A stretch of 64,000 bases of DNA from Anaerolineae bacterium (GTDB taxonomy: Bacteria; Chloroflexota; Anaerolineae; Aggregatilineales; Phototrophicaceae): contig JADLAY010000026.1 in NCBI GenBank assembly GCA_020849765.1, positions 124,001 to 188,000 of the forward strand, in the 5' to 3' direction. Position 1 is the stretch's first letter. Each line of letters begins with the position of its first letter. Below the pieces are notes generated by a model that searched no databases, was not told the origin of the DNA, and was given only the letters and a program-made list of their open reading frames with translations. Of the stretch, positions 17,386-26,507 are shown one piece after another. The position numbers were made by a program, and so were the translations under genes.

Positions 17386-18768
17386 ATGAAAACTCTCGTT
17401 CATGGATGGCGAATTTTCCTGGCAGTGGGCATGATCAGTCTGGTAGTGGGTGTGAGCGCGGCCCAGGCGCAGGAAATCAGCCCCACGCTGGACATCGTGA
17501 ACAACGTCGTGACGACTTTGATCCTGGTCGTCATCGTCATTGCCCTGCTGGTGGTGGTCGGCGGTCTCGTCATGTTCCTGCGCCTGCGCCAGATGGATCG
17601 ACTCATTCGCGAACAGCGCACCAAGCTGGCGGAGATGCACGCCGCCTATCGAGAACTGCAGAACGCGCGCAAGCGCACCGACAGCGCCCTGTCCGCCATC
17701 AGCGGCAAGAGTGCCGACGCACCGGCAAGCGCGGAACCGAATGCAACGGCCAAGGCGTCACTCAGCCGTCTGGCGCAGGCCTCGGCCTTGCTGCCGGTGG
17801 GCGAACGACTCTACCGGGCGCAGGATTATGGCGGCGCACTGACCAACTATCTGCGCGCATCCGAACTCGACGACGACAGCCCGCTGATCCATTACCGCGT
17901 CGGCTATACACAGATCCAGGTCAACCAGCTCGATCGAGCGATGACGCATCTCAACGCGGCGCTGGAAATCGACGGCCACTTCTTGCCCGCTCGTGCGGCG
18001 CTCGGTTATCTCTATCGCCGCCTGTCGGAAGCGCCGAACATGGATGAGGCCGCGCGCGCGCAGATGCTCGAAGAAGCCGAGCATCACCTGAGCAACGCGA
18101 TGATGCGTGCGCCACGCATGCTGGACGAAGACGACGAAGCCTGGATGACGTCGCTGGCGGGCATCTACCGCCGCCGCCGCGAATATGACCGCGCGCTGGC
18201 CGTTTATGCCGACGCCTCGAACATCACGCCGTTCTCGTCGTATCCCTACGCCGGGGTAGCGCTCGTCTATGCCGACAAGAACGATTACGCGCAGATGTTC
18301 CGCAATTACGAGCGAGTCGAGTGGCGCGCTCGCAAAGAGATCGGCGCACGCCCGACCAACCCGTGGGGGCACATCAATCTGCTGCTGGCGCGCGTGGCGC
18401 TGGGACGGGATGACAAGCTGATCGAGGAAGAATTCACGCTGACGTTCCTGAGCCTGCCCAAAGATGCGGCCTTCATCCTGCCGACCCTGGTCAGCTCGAT
18501 GAAACGGCTGGAGTGGGCGTTGGCCGATGCCAAGCAGCCTGCGCGCGCCGAACGCGCTGCCTTCCTCGTCCGCCGCATCGAACACCTGGAGAGCAGCAAC
18601 GAGCCGCATTCGACCCAGGTCATGAATCACATGGCAGACGATCGCAAGCGGCGCACAACCAGCGCCCTGCGCGCGATTGACAATGGCAAACGGCGGCCGC
18701 CCAGCGAAGAGCTGCCGACCACGCGCGAACTCACCGATAGAACCAGCGAGTGGCCGGACATCGACTGA
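17386..18768 (+). CDS. Membrane-anchored TPR protein
   Basis: Protein of 460 aa starting at the ATG at 17386. A cleavable signal (IFLAVGMISLVVGVSAAQAQ) is followed by a second hydrophobic helix at about residues 45-65 (TTLILVVIVIALLVVVGGLVMFL), which anchors it. A coiled-coil-prone segment (LIREQRTKLAEMHAAYRELQ) comes next, then TPR-like helix pairs from about residue 130 to 340 (for example LFERLYRAQDYGGALTNYLRA-type repeats). The C-terminal 100 residues are basic and low in complexity. It is probably a cytoplasmic-facing scaffold; the partners are unknown. It ends 24 bases before the convergent MurE-like gene. Confidence 0.8.
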   Translation: MKTLVHGWRIFLAVGMISLVVGVSAAQAQEISPTLDIVNNVVTTLILVVIVIALLVVVGGLVMFLRLRQMDRLIREQRTKLAEMHAAYRELQNARKRTDSALSAISGKSADAPASAEPNATAKASLSRLAQASALLPVGERLYRAQDYGGALTNYLRASELDDDSPLIHYRVGYTQIQVNQLDRAMTHLNAALEIDGHFLPARAALGYLYRRLSEAPNMDEAARAQMLEEAEHHLSNAMMRAPRMLDEDDEAWMTSLAGIYRRRREYDRALAVYADASNITPFSSYPYAGVALVYADKNDYAQMFRNYERVEWRARKEIGARPTNPWGHINLLLARVALGRDDKLIEEEFTLTFLSLPKDAAFILPTLVSSMKRLEWALADAKQPARAERAAFLVRRIEHLESSNEPHSTQVMNHMADDRKRRTTSALRAIDNGKRRPPSEELPTTRELTDRTSEWPDID

Positions 18769-18792
18769 ACGCGTGATGCCCGCCGCGGACGA

Positions 18793-20361
18793 TTATTCGT
18801 CTGCGGTTGGCAGCGTTTTGAGCGGTGCGCCGCGTAAGGCCGCGCGCATCGCCTCACGATCATCCCACGGATGCTCGACCGTGCCGAAGCACATACTCTG
18901 CTCGTGGCCCTTGCCGCAGGCGATGACGATGTCGCCGGGCTGCGCCAGCTCGCAGGCGCGAAACAACGCCTGCCCGCGATCCGGCACGCGGAAGAAGGTC
19001 TCTCCCTCGACACCGCCCCGCTCGACGCAGGCCGCCGCCATCGCCGCCAGAATGTCATCCAATGATTCGGTGCGCGGGTCTTCCGCCGTCAAGATGATGA
19101 AATCCGCCAGTTCCATGCCGATCTCCGCCATCATGCGGCGCTTTTCGCGGTCGCGCAGCCCGGCGCTGCCGAAGACGGCGATCAGCTTATTACCCTCTGG
19201 CAGCATCTGGCGGCAGGTATTTAAAGCATTATCGAGCGCGTTGGGCGTGTGGGCGAAATCGACAATCGCCGTGAAGGCCTGCCCCTCGTCAATGCGCTCC
19301 ATCCGTCCGGGGATGTGGTCGACCTGGCGCAAACCCTCAGTGATCGCGCGGATGGAGACGGGCAGCGCCATGCACGTTTCGACCGCCGCCAGCGCATTGT
19401 AGACGTTGTATGTGCCCGGCAGCGGCGTGAAAAACTGCGTGTCGGAAATGGTCGTGCCGAAGACGAAATCGTCAGGATATTCGACGCGGAAGGTCGTGCC
19501 CTCCGGCGAATAGTGGATGTCCGTCGCGCGGTATTCAGCGTTCTCGGTCAGGCCATAGCGGATGACGCGGTCGGCGGCGAACTCGGCGAAGAAGTCGCCA
19601 TTCGGGTCGTCGGTGTTGATGACACTGATCTTGGGCTGCTTCTTCTTGCGGTAGGACTTGGTCAGCATCTGGAACAGCCGCCCCTTGGCCGCGCGATAAT
19701 TCTCGAAGCTGCCGTGATAATCGAGATGTTCGTGGCGTATGTTGGTCAGGATCGCCACGTCGACTTCGACGCCGTTCAAGCGCCCCTGCGCCAACCCGTG
19801 GCTGGTCATCTCGACCACGGCGTAGGTCAGCCCGTTGGCGACCATACGCGCCAGCAGCGCCTGCACCTGCGGCGCGCCCGGCGTCGTCACGTGCAGGCCG
19901 GTATCGGCCAGGCTGTCGCCCAGGTCGGCATTGACCGTGCTGATCAGCCCGGCCTTGCCCGTCGCCTGCTTGAGCATCGCGTGGACGAGGATGCTGGTCG
20001 TCGTCTTGCCATCGGTGCCGGTCACGCCGATGACGACGAGGCGGCGCGACGGAAAGTCATGATAGGCCGCCGCCAGCCAGCCGGTCACTTCCAGGGCATC
20101 CTGAACGCGGATGTAAGGGACGGCAAGGTCACGAATGTCGTGCTCGCCGACGATAGCCGCCGCGCCACGCTCGATGGCCGCCGGGATGAAATCATGCCCG
20201 TCGACCGCGAGACCTTTACGAGCGACGAACAATCCTCCCGGCTCGACGTCTGCATCGCTTTCGACCACCGGCGCGGTGATCGGCACCGTCAGATCGCCAT
20301 GTGTGCCAGCAATCTGCGGGCGCGACAAAGCCGTGAGGAGATCAAAGAGAGTCTTTGTCAT
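18793..20361 (-). CDS. murE: MurE-like UDP-MurNAc tripeptide ligase
   Basis: Mur ligase of 522 aa. The ATP-binding P-loop GTDGKTTT is at residues 115-122, and the carbamoylated-lysine site is in YRAAKGRLF (Lys226). The C-terminal domain holds the residues that recognise the added amino acid. It should join the third amino acid to UDP-MurNAc-L-Ala-D-Glu. The specificity motif, DNPR in meso-diaminopimelate enzymes such as E. coli MurE, reads EDPR here (residues 427-430). The usual GCGGDRD loop reads GSAGLRD. The added residue could therefore be something other than diaminopimelate, for example ornithine. It may instead be a paralogue of the main MurE. Confidence 0.85.
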   Translation of the reverse strand: MTKTLFDLLTALSRPQIAGTHGDLTVPITAPVVESDADVEPGGLFVARKGLAVDGHDFIPAAIERGAAAIVGEHDIRDLAVPYIRVQDALEVTGWLAAAYHDFPSRRLVVIGVTGTDGKTTTSILVHAMLKQATGKAGLISTVNADLGDSLADTGLHVTTPGAPQVQALLARMVANGLTYAVVEMTSHGLAQGRLNGVEVDVAILTNIRHEHLDYHGSFENYRAAKGRLFQMLTKSYRKKKQPKISVINTDDPNGDFFAEFAADRVIRYGLTENAEYRATDIHYSPEGTTFRVEYPDDFVFGTTISDTQFFTPLPGTYNVYNALAAVETCMALPVSIRAITEGLRQVDHIPGRMERIDEGQAFTAIVDFAHTPNALDNALNTCRQMLPEGNKLIAVFGSAGLRDREKRRMMAEIGMELADFIILTAEDPRTESLDDILAAMAAACVERGGVEGETFFRVPDRGQALFRACELAQPGDIVIACGKGHEQSMCFGTVEHPWDDREAMRAALRGAPLKTLPTADE

Positions 20362-20466
20362 GCGTGTTTGATGATGGTATGAAAATGGTTTGCGTAGTAA
20401 AGAGTGTACACAATCGCGCAGCGATGCGCCAATCGCAAAGCGTAGGATGGGTCATGAAGGAGCGAA

Positions 20467-21150
20467 TCAGCCAACGCGGAAGACGGCCATGGTGTTGCCG
20501 AACGCGATCACATCGCCATCGCGCAGGGCACGGCCTTTCTCGGTGATCGGCGCCTCGTTGACGCGCGTGCCATTGGCGCTGCCCAGGTCGCGCAGCACCC
20601 AGACGTTATCGACCAGTTCGAGCGCGGCGTGTGGGCGCGAGACGGACGAATCTTGCAGGCAGATCTCCCAGTCGGCGCTGCTGGTCGCACGGCCAATCGT
20701 GATGCGGTTGCGCACCAGATAGAAGTGATGCCCGTCCTGTGGGCCGGTACTGATGGTCAGGACACCTCTGCCGGTGTTGATCGGCATGGTGATCAGCGTC
20801 GTGCTGTCCATCTGCCCGGCGTCGACGTGTGCCGACTCGAAGCGCATCTCCGGCACGAGCAGGCGGATGACATCGCCCGCCGCCAGCGGGAAGGGCTGCT
20901 CGATCTTGACGTCGTTGACGTAGACGCCATTGGCGCTGCCCAGGTCGCTGATCACGAAGATGCCGTCGCGATAATTGATGACGGCGTGCTGGCGCGAAAC
21001 GCGCTGTTCTTTGATGATGATGTCATTCGAATCGGAACGGCCAATCGTGGCCGTCGCGCCTTCCGCCAGCAAGAATTCCTCGCGGTGATTCGTGTTCGGG
21101 TCTTCCCAGAGAATTTTCGCCAGCACCAGCGGTTTTGTGCCCGTCGCCAT
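20467..21150 (-). CDS. Twin FHA-domain protein
   Basis: Protein of 227 aa containing two forkhead-associated domains. The first is centred on IGRSDSNDIIIKEQRVSRQH...DLGSANGVYVND (residues 35-85) and the second on IGRATSSADWEICLQDSSVSRPH...DLGSANGTRVNE (150-205). The conserved GR, SR(x)H and NG residues are present in both. FHA domains bind phosphothreonine, so it should read Ser/Thr-kinase signals, but no kinase gene lies in the window. It has no signal peptide or membrane helix. It sits between the MurE-like and Der genes on the same strand. Confidence 0.9.
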   Translation of the reverse strand: MATGTKPLVLAKILWEDPNTNHREEFLLAEGATATIGRSDSNDIIIKEQRVSRQHAVINYRDGIFVISDLGSANGVYVNDVKIEQPFPLAAGDVIRLLVPEMRFESAHVDAGQMDSTTLITMPINTGRGVLTISTGPQDGHHFYLVRNRITIGRATSSADWEICLQDSSVSRPHAALELVDNVWVLRDLGSANGTRVNEAPITEKGRALRDGDVIAFGNTMAVFRVG

Positions 21151-21299
21151 CAGCTTGTCTCGTGAATCACGGTTAGCGAAACCAATCTTATTCTAGTCGT
21201 CACGACATAACAACGAAATAAAACCAGATGCAAACCTTGGGCGATCGCCTTAAATTTCCGCCGGAGTGAGAGGCAAAGGATGGGGAGAGGGGCAAGCGA

Positions 21300-21342
21300 C
21301 CGACGAGAGCGCAACATGCGTCGTGCTCTCGTCGGAGTCTTT
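21300..21342. terminator. 11-bp perfect hairpin downstream of der
   Basis: CCGACGAGAGC at 21300-21310 pairs exactly with GCTCTCGTCGG at 21325-21335 over a 14-base loop. It begins 12 bases past the stop of the leftward der gene. There is no T-run on that strand, while a short one (TCTTTT) follows on the opposite strand. It is probably a transcription-end or RNA-stabilising hairpin for der. Confidence 0.55.
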
Positions 21343-21346
21343 TCAA

Positions 21347-22729
21347 TCAGCGGTCGTCGTCCAGGCCGCCGCGGGCGCGGAAGCTCATGCGGATCGGCGT
21401 GCCTTCAAACGGGAACGCCTCGCGCAGACGATTCTCCAGGTAGCGCCGGTAGGTGAAGTGCACCAGTTCCGGATCGTTGACGTGGAAGAGCAGCAGCGGC
21501 GGCGCGACCGCCACCTGTGACACGAACATGATCTTTAGGCGGCGCGTGCCTTTGGCTGGCGGCGGATGCTTGGCCATGGCGTCGCGGACGATGCGGTTGA
21601 GTTCGCCCGTCGACAGGCGATGATAACGCGCCTCCCAGACGCGGTGCGCCGTCTCCAGCACCTCGTGGATGCGCTGGCCGGTCAGGGCGCTGATGAACAG
21701 GATCGGCGGGTCGGGCAGGAAATTGAACTTCTCGCGCAGTTCCCGCTCGAACGAATGCAGCGTCCACGATTCCTTTTCGACCGCGTCCCACTTGTTGACG
21801 ACGATGACGATGCTCTTGAACGCTTCGAGCGCATAACCGGCGATGTGCTGATCCTGCTCGGTGACGCCGGTCGTCGCGTCGATCAGGAGCAGGGCGACGT
21901 CGGCGCGGTCGAGCGCGCGCATGGCACGGAGCACGCTGTATTTTTCGACGCCGGGCGAGACCTTGCCCCGCTTGCGAATTCCGGCGGTGTCGATCAGAGT
22001 GACTCTTTCACCATGCCAGCGGATTTCGCTGTCGATGGCGTCGCGCGTCGTGCCCGCAATCTCGCTCACAATCACGCGATCCTCGCCAATCAGGCGGTTG
22101 GTCAGGCTGCTCTTGCCGACGTTGGGGCGCCCGACGATGGCGATGCGCAGGTGCGCGTCTTCCTCGTCCTCACCCTCCTCGTACGGAAAATCGGCCAGGA
22201 CTTCGACCAGCCCATCGAGCAAATCGCCGACGCCGAGGCCATGAATTGCGCTGACGGCAAACACCTGCCCCAGGCCGAGCGTGTAGAACTCGTAGGCGTC
22301 GTCGACGCGCGCCAGGCTATCCGCCTTGTTGGCGGCGACCAGGACGGGCTTGTTGGTCCGGCGCAAGATCTCGGCGATTTCTTCATCGGCGGCGGTGATA
22401 CCGGCTCTGGCATCGACCAGCATGAAGATCACGTCCGCATCCTCGACGGCGAGCAGTGCCTGCGCCTTGATCTGCGGGACGAACTCCGCGCTGCCTTCCG
22501 CCAGCGGCTGGGTATCGCGCGTGCCTTTCGGCTCGTAGACTTCGATGCCGCCGGTATCGAGGACGGTGAAATCAATGCCGCGCCAATCGAACTCGCCTTG
22601 CAAGCGGTCACGTGTCGTGCCAGGGATGTCGTCGGTGACGGCGAGGCGTTCACCGACCAGACGGTTAAAGAGTGTGCTTTTGCCCACGTTGGGCCGCCCC
22701 ACCAGGGCGACCAGCGGTTTTCTTGCCAT
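21347..22729 (-). CDS. der: Ribosome-assembly GTPase Der (EngA)
   Basis: Double-GTPase protein of 460 aa that helps assemble the 50S ribosomal subunit. Two P-loops are visible, GRPNVGKS at about residues 11-18 and again near 206-213, each with its DTAG/DTGG switch and NKAD or NKWD specificity motif. The C-terminal KH-like domain (from about residue 375, ending LREAFPFEGTPIRMSFRAR) binds RNA. An acidic linker rich in Glu and Asp (EEGEDEEDAH) joins the two G domains. The length is normal. It lies in a minus-strand run with ybbR and cdaA upstream, separated by about 90 bases. Confidence 0.97.
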   Translation of the reverse strand: MARKPLVALVGRPNVGKSTLFNRLVGERLAVTDDIPGTTRDRLQGEFDWRGIDFTVLDTGGIEVYEPKGTRDTQPLAEGSAEFVPQIKAQALLAVEDADVIFMLVDARAGITAADEEIAEILRRTNKPVLVAANKADSLARVDDAYEFYTLGLGQVFAVSAIHGLGVGDLLDGLVEVLADFPYEEGEDEEDAHLRIAIVGRPNVGKSSLTNRLIGEDRVIVSEIAGTTRDAIDSEIRWHGERVTLIDTAGIRKRGKVSPGVEKYSVLRAMRALDRADVALLLIDATTGVTEQDQHIAGYALEAFKSIVIVVNKWDAVEKESWTLHSFERELREKFNFLPDPPILFISALTGQRIHEVLETAHRVWEARYHRLSTGELNRIVRDAMAKHPPPAKGTRRLKIMFVSQVAVAPPLLLFHVNDPELVHFTYRRYLENRLREAFPFEGTPIRMSFRARGGLDDDR

Positions 22730-22817
22730 GTATGCTGATGCTTGGCTATCTACTGGGTGTCTTTGAACCCGAATCGTATCACGAAGACGGGCTGAAATGA
22801 ACGGTCTTTGCCGCGCG

Positions 22818-24089
22818 CTAACCGTCGGCGATTGGAGTCGGCGTCACCAGGGCATCCTCGATGCGCACGTCAATCGACGCGGGCAGCACAGAGATACGCA
22901 CGTCGGAAAGCTGTTCCAGCGATAGCGACGGCTCCGGCGATAGCTGGTAGCTGCCCGCCGCCAACCCATTCAGATCCAGGATCGCACGCAGATCGCGCTG
23001 GCGCAGCCCGTCGAGGATCGGCTGCGGGCCGGTGATCAGGAGCGTGACCTCGTTGGGCGTGATGGCCGCCTGATAGCCCTCGGTCAGGCCGATGATTTCG
23101 ACATGCACGCCGTCGAACTGGCGATTGGCCGTCTGCGCTGTGATGCCAACCGCGACGTTGATCGTCTGACCGGAGACGATGACCAGTTCACGCGACGGCA
23201 GGACGACGGGCACGCTGACTTCGAAGTCGGCCGTGCGGTCGGTCAGTTGGATCGGCTCGGTGAAGAAGGTTTCCGGCAGGCTCTGCAAGACCTCGGTCGG
23301 CCCGCTCACGAGCACCGAGCGCGGCTCATAGTTGAGGCCGGTGAGGATGTAGCCTTCCGGCAGCGCGTCGACGCCGATCAGATTGGGCTGGACGGAGACT
23401 TCGCGCACGTCCGGGCGCTGGCTGATCGAAATGCTGACGTCCACCTGCGCCGGTTCGAGCGTGACGTCCTGGACGATGGTGCCGTTCGCATCCAGCGGGA
23501 CGAGGCGAGCGCTGCTCACGATCGGCGAGCGTTGATTTGCGAGATCGATCTGGAGCGAAGCGCCTTCGACCTGAGCGACCAGACTGGCCGCGCCGCGCAC
23601 GGTCGCCTGCATGGCGCTGACTTCAGGATCGCCCATGGTGAACCCGGCGGGCAATTCGCCCATATAGTCGAGCGTGATCGGCACCAGGCGCGACTCACGC
23701 AGTTCAAGCGTCACGGACACCTGGCGCGGGACGGTATCGACAAAGACGTGATCGCGGCGCGAATCCGCCGCCAGCACGACCTGATGCGTCCCCGGCGGCA
23801 GCGCCCGCAAATCTGCACTGACGGTGATGTCGTCGACGGTCAGCAGGCTCAGGTTGCTGCGCTGCCCGCGCGCGCGGATGACCGCCGTCTCGCTGGAAAC
23901 GTCGGTCAGGATCATCGTCTCCTCGTCATAGACGAATTGAATATCGGCACGCTCGGTCAGCCGCCGCTCTTCAATCGGATCGCGCGCGGAGACGGCGAAC
24001 AGCCAGACGACGAACGCCAGCACGAGCGAGCCGACAAACCAGAGCACATTGCTGATGATCCGCTGGCGCACGGGGATCGGCTTCTGCAT
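22818..24089 (-). CDS. YbbR-domain protein (CdaR-like regulator of diadenylate cyclase)
   Basis: Protein of 423 aa with a single N-terminal membrane helix (VLWFVGSLVLAFVVWLFAVSA, residues 14-36). Repeated YbbR domains lie outside the membrane; strands such as VSVTLELRESRLVPITLDYMGELPAGF recur about four times with spacing near 90 residues. In Firmicutes the homologue CdaR binds and modulates the cyclase CdaA. The start codon overlaps the stop of the upstream cdaA gene, which supports the same pairing here. Confidence 0.9.
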   Translation of the reverse strand: MQKPIPVRQRIISNVLWFVGSLVLAFVVWLFAVSARDPIEERRLTERADIQFVYDEETMILTDVSSETAVIRARGQRSNLSLLTVDDITVSADLRALPPGTHQVVLAADSRRDHVFVDTVPRQVSVTLELRESRLVPITLDYMGELPAGFTMGDPEVSAMQATVRGAASLVAQVEGASLQIDLANQRSPIVSSARLVPLDANGTIVQDVTLEPAQVDVSISISQRPDVREVSVQPNLIGVDALPEGYILTGLNYEPRSVLVSGPTEVLQSLPETFFTEPIQLTDRTADFEVSVPVVLPSRELVIVSGQTINVAVGITAQTANRQFDGVHVEIIGLTEGYQAAITPNEVTLLITGPQPILDGLRQRDLRAILDLNGLAAGSYQLSPEPSLSLEQLSDVRISVLPASIDVRIEDALVTPTPIADG

Positions 24090-24952
24090 CAGGCGCGTTC
24101 CTGTCCACGGCGGCTGCGCGGCAGCAGCGTTTGCAGCGACTCGTTGACGCGCGACCAGATCGACCCGGTGGGTCGGCGATCCAGGCCGTAGAAGGCGTTC
24201 AAGATCGTGCGCAAACGCTTGCTATCGAGCTTGGCGATCAAGCGCCCGCTGTTGGCAATCGAGATACGCCCGGTCTCCTCGGAAACGACGACGATGATGG
24301 CGTCGCTGATCTCGCTCAGGCCGAGGGCCGCGCGATGGCGTGTGCCCAGCTTTGGCTGTGACAGATTGCGAGCGGACGACAAAGGCAGCACCGCCGCCGC
24401 CGCCGCTACCCGCCCGGAACGGTCGATGATGGCCGCGCCGTCGTGGAGTTCGGTCTTGGGCCAGAACACCGTCAGCAAGAGCTGCGGGCTGACCTCGGCA
24501 TCCATGGGGACGCCGGTACGGACGTATTCACCCAGGCTGCTGCGGCGTTCGAGCACGATCAGCGCGCCATGGCGCCGTTCGGCCAGGCGTTCCGCCGCCG
24601 TGCAAATATCCTCGATGATGCGCAGACGCAGCGTCTCCGGCGCTTGATCGCGCTCAAGCAGGCCGCCCTGCCCAAGCCGTTCGAGCACGCGGCGAATTTC
24701 CGGCTGGAAGATGATCGGGATGGCGATGGCGAGCACAGTGACGAGGTTTTCGAGCAGCCAGCGCAGGGCCAGCAGTTGCAGCGTATTGGAGACGAGCGCC
24801 AGCACCGCCACCAGGACGACGACGCCGCGCAGCAGCGCAACCGCCTGCGTCCCACGGATGAAGAAGCTGAGCGCATAGAAAAACAGTGCCACCAGCAAGA
24901 TGTCGAGTATGGAGGTTGGTGTCAGGTTTTGTAGCGCCCAGACGAGTTCCAC
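24089..24952 (-). CDS. cdaA: Diadenylate cyclase CdaA (c-di-AMP synthase)
   Basis: Membrane diadenylate cyclase of 287 aa. Three N-terminal helices (residues 14-85) precede the DAC domain. The catalytic DGA motif is at residues 171-173 (LHDGAAII) and the RHR motif at 205-207 (GTRHRAALG), so the active site is intact. It should condense two ATP into c-di-AMP, a second messenger for potassium and cell-wall homeostasis. It is followed, with overlap, by the YbbR gene; glmM, often third in this operon, is not present. Confidence 0.95.
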   Translation of the reverse strand: MELVWALQNLTPTSILDILLVALFFYALSFFIRGTQAVALLRGVVVLVAVLALVSNTLQLLALRWLLENLVTVLAIAIPIIFQPEIRRVLERLGQGGLLERDQAPETLRLRIIEDICTAAERLAERRHGALIVLERRSSLGEYVRTGVPMDAEVSPQLLLTVFWPKTELHDGAAIIDRSGRVAAAAAVLPLSSARNLSQPKLGTRHRAALGLSEISDAIIVVVSEETGRISIANSGRLIAKLDSKRLRTILNAFYGLDRRPTGSIWSRVNESLQTLLPRSRRGQERA

Positions 24953-25141
24953 GAATGTTCCTACGCTTTACAAATGATCAAACAAGAACAAATTGTAAAG
25001 GAAACTACTTCCTCAAACCAATCCTACGACGGGAAATCAGCGGAAAAGCGCCCACTCACGAAATTCTCATCGACTAAGGAAAACCAGTTGTGCCGAAAAA
25101 GCCGTTGTAATTGTCTAAACACGCGATCACGCGATTAGAAA

Positions 25142-25155
25142 CGTGACGCGTCACG
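25142..25155. promoter_or_regulatory. 14-bp perfect palindrome upstream of the LysM gene
   Basis: CGTGACGCGTCACG at 25142-25155 is a perfect palindrome ending 14 bases before the ATG at 25170, next to the ribosome-binding site AAGGAG. A short direct repeat (ACGCGATC/ACGCGATT) lies just upstream at about 25120-25135. It could be a regulator site or an RNA hairpin at the ribosome-binding site. Confidence 0.45.
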
Positions 25156-25169
25156 ATAAGGAGCAGTTC

Positions 25170-26435
25170 ATGTCTATTCAAAGAATAACCAGATTTACCG
25201 TTCTGGTGGCCTTAACGATGCTGATATTGCTACTCAGCGTATCCTTCGCCGGGGCGCAGCAGACGACACCCGCCCCGGCGACCGAGGTCGAGTTCGTCGG
25301 CCTGGTCGAGGCGATGACGCTGGATACGCTCACCGTCAACCAGCAGGTGATCGACGTCAGCAATGCGGAGTTCACCGTCGCCGTGTCACTCGGCATCCCA
25401 GTCAAGATCGAAGGCACGCTGCTCGCGGACGGCAGCATCGTCGCCCGTGAGGTGACGTCGCCGGAGGCGGTCGGCAGCATTCTGCCGGGCGAGTTCGAGA
25501 TCGTCGGCCTGCTGACGAGCATCGACGGCAGCAGCTACGTCATCGGGCAGTTGGTGGTCGATGCGCGCGGCGCCGAGATCAAGGCGGGTGTCAGCGTCGG
25601 CGCGCTGGTGAAAGCGCATGTCAGCCAGAGTGCCGATGGCAGCTTGAGCGCACGCGAAATCGAGCTGGCGGCGGGCACGGCTGACGATAACGCCAACGCG
25701 AATGCGAACGACAACGCGGCCGGGACCAATGACAACAACGCCAATGCCAACGACAATTCGATGATCATCAGCGGTGACGAGGTCGAGATCGTCGGCACCC
25801 TGACCGGCATGACGGCGGATACGGTCATCGTCGGCGGGCAAACGATCAGCATCGCCAATGCCGAGATCAAGGAGGCGCTGATCCTGGGCGCGCTGGTCAA
25901 AGTGCATCTGAGCAGCGTGGACGGCCAGTTGATCGCGCGCGAAATCGAGCTGGCGCGCGCGCAGGATCAGGTGCGTGAGGGCGACGACAACGGCAACGAC
26001 AATGACAACCAGAACGATAACAGCGCTGCCGTCCTGCCCGGATGCACCCCGGCGCAACCGGCGGGCTGGGTGACGTATACCGTGCGCCCCGGCGATACGC
26101 TGTCCGGCATCGCCGCCGCGACCGGCGCCAGCCTGGGCGATCTGGCCCAGGTCAACTGTATCGCCAATCCGGCGCAGATCCGGGTCGGGCAGCAGTTGTT
26201 CGTGCCGCGCGCACCAAGTGGCAGCACCGGCGTCGGCAACACGAACAGCAACGGCAACAGCAACGACAACCTTGACGACGACAACGGCAACAGCAATCTG
26301 AATAGCAACGACAACGTCGACGATCATGGTGGCAACGACAACGGCGCTGATGATAACGGCGGCAACGACAACAGTGACGATCACGGGGGCAACAGCGGCT
26401 CCAGCGGCGGCAATGACAACAGTGACGACGATTAG
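25170..26435 (+). CDS. Secreted DUF5666-like / LysM protein with Asn-Asp-rich linkers
   Basis: Exported protein of 421 aa. The ATG at 25170 has AAGGAG upstream. A signal peptide (FTVLVALTMLILLLSVSFAGAQ) is followed by three similar modules of about 60 residues (VEFVGLVEAMTLDTLTVNQQVI and its relatives), which resemble DUF5666 repeats. The third copy comes after a linker rich in Asn, Asp and Ala (about residues 170-195). A LysM domain (YTVRPGDTLSGIAAATGASLGDL) near residues 305-350 should bind peptidoglycan. The last 70 residues are almost entirely Asn, Asp, Gly and Ser. It is probably a cell-wall-attached surface protein of unknown role. Confidence 0.85.
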   Translation: MSIQRITRFTVLVALTMLILLLSVSFAGAQQTTPAPATEVEFVGLVEAMTLDTLTVNQQVIDVSNAEFTVAVSLGIPVKIEGTLLADGSIVAREVTSPEAVGSILPGEFEIVGLLTSIDGSSYVIGQLVVDARGAEIKAGVSVGALVKAHVSQSADGSLSAREIELAAGTADDNANANANDNAAGTNDNNANANDNSMIISGDEVEIVGTLTGMTADTVIVGGQTISIANAEIKEALILGALVKVHLSSVDGQLIAREIELARAQDQVREGDDNGNDNDNQNDNSAAVLPGCTPAQPAGWVTYTVRPGDTLSGIAAATGASLGDLAQVNCIANPAQIRVGQQLFVPRAPSGSTGVGNTNSNGNSNDNLDDDNGNSNLNSNDNVDDHGGNDNGADDNGGNDNSDDHGGNSGSSGGNDNSDDD

Positions 26436-26453
26436 CCAGTGACCTCAACTAGG

Positions 26454-26490
26454 GCTGGCAGGCATCTCAACCACGCCTGCCAGCTTTACT
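26454..26490 (+). terminator. Rho-independent terminator after the LysM gene
   Basis: GCTGGCAGGC at 26454-26463 pairs perfectly with GCCTGCCAGC at 26475-26484, followed by TTTACT. It lies 19 bases after the stop codon of the LysM gene and before the next start at 26508. Confidence 0.75.
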
Positions 26491-26507
26491 CTCCCGACTG
26501 AAAGCGA

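Noticed and set aside
24953..25169. A c-di-AMP riboswitch ahead of the LysM gene, suggested by the neighbouring cdaA
   Set aside because: I could not find the conserved core of the ydaO class in these 217 bases; only short repeats and one palindrome are visible.
25686..26430. Possible repeat array in the Asn/Asp-rich DNA of the LysM gene
   Set aside because: The repeated AACGAC-type triplets encode protein linkers; spacing is irregular and there are no spacers as in CRISPR.
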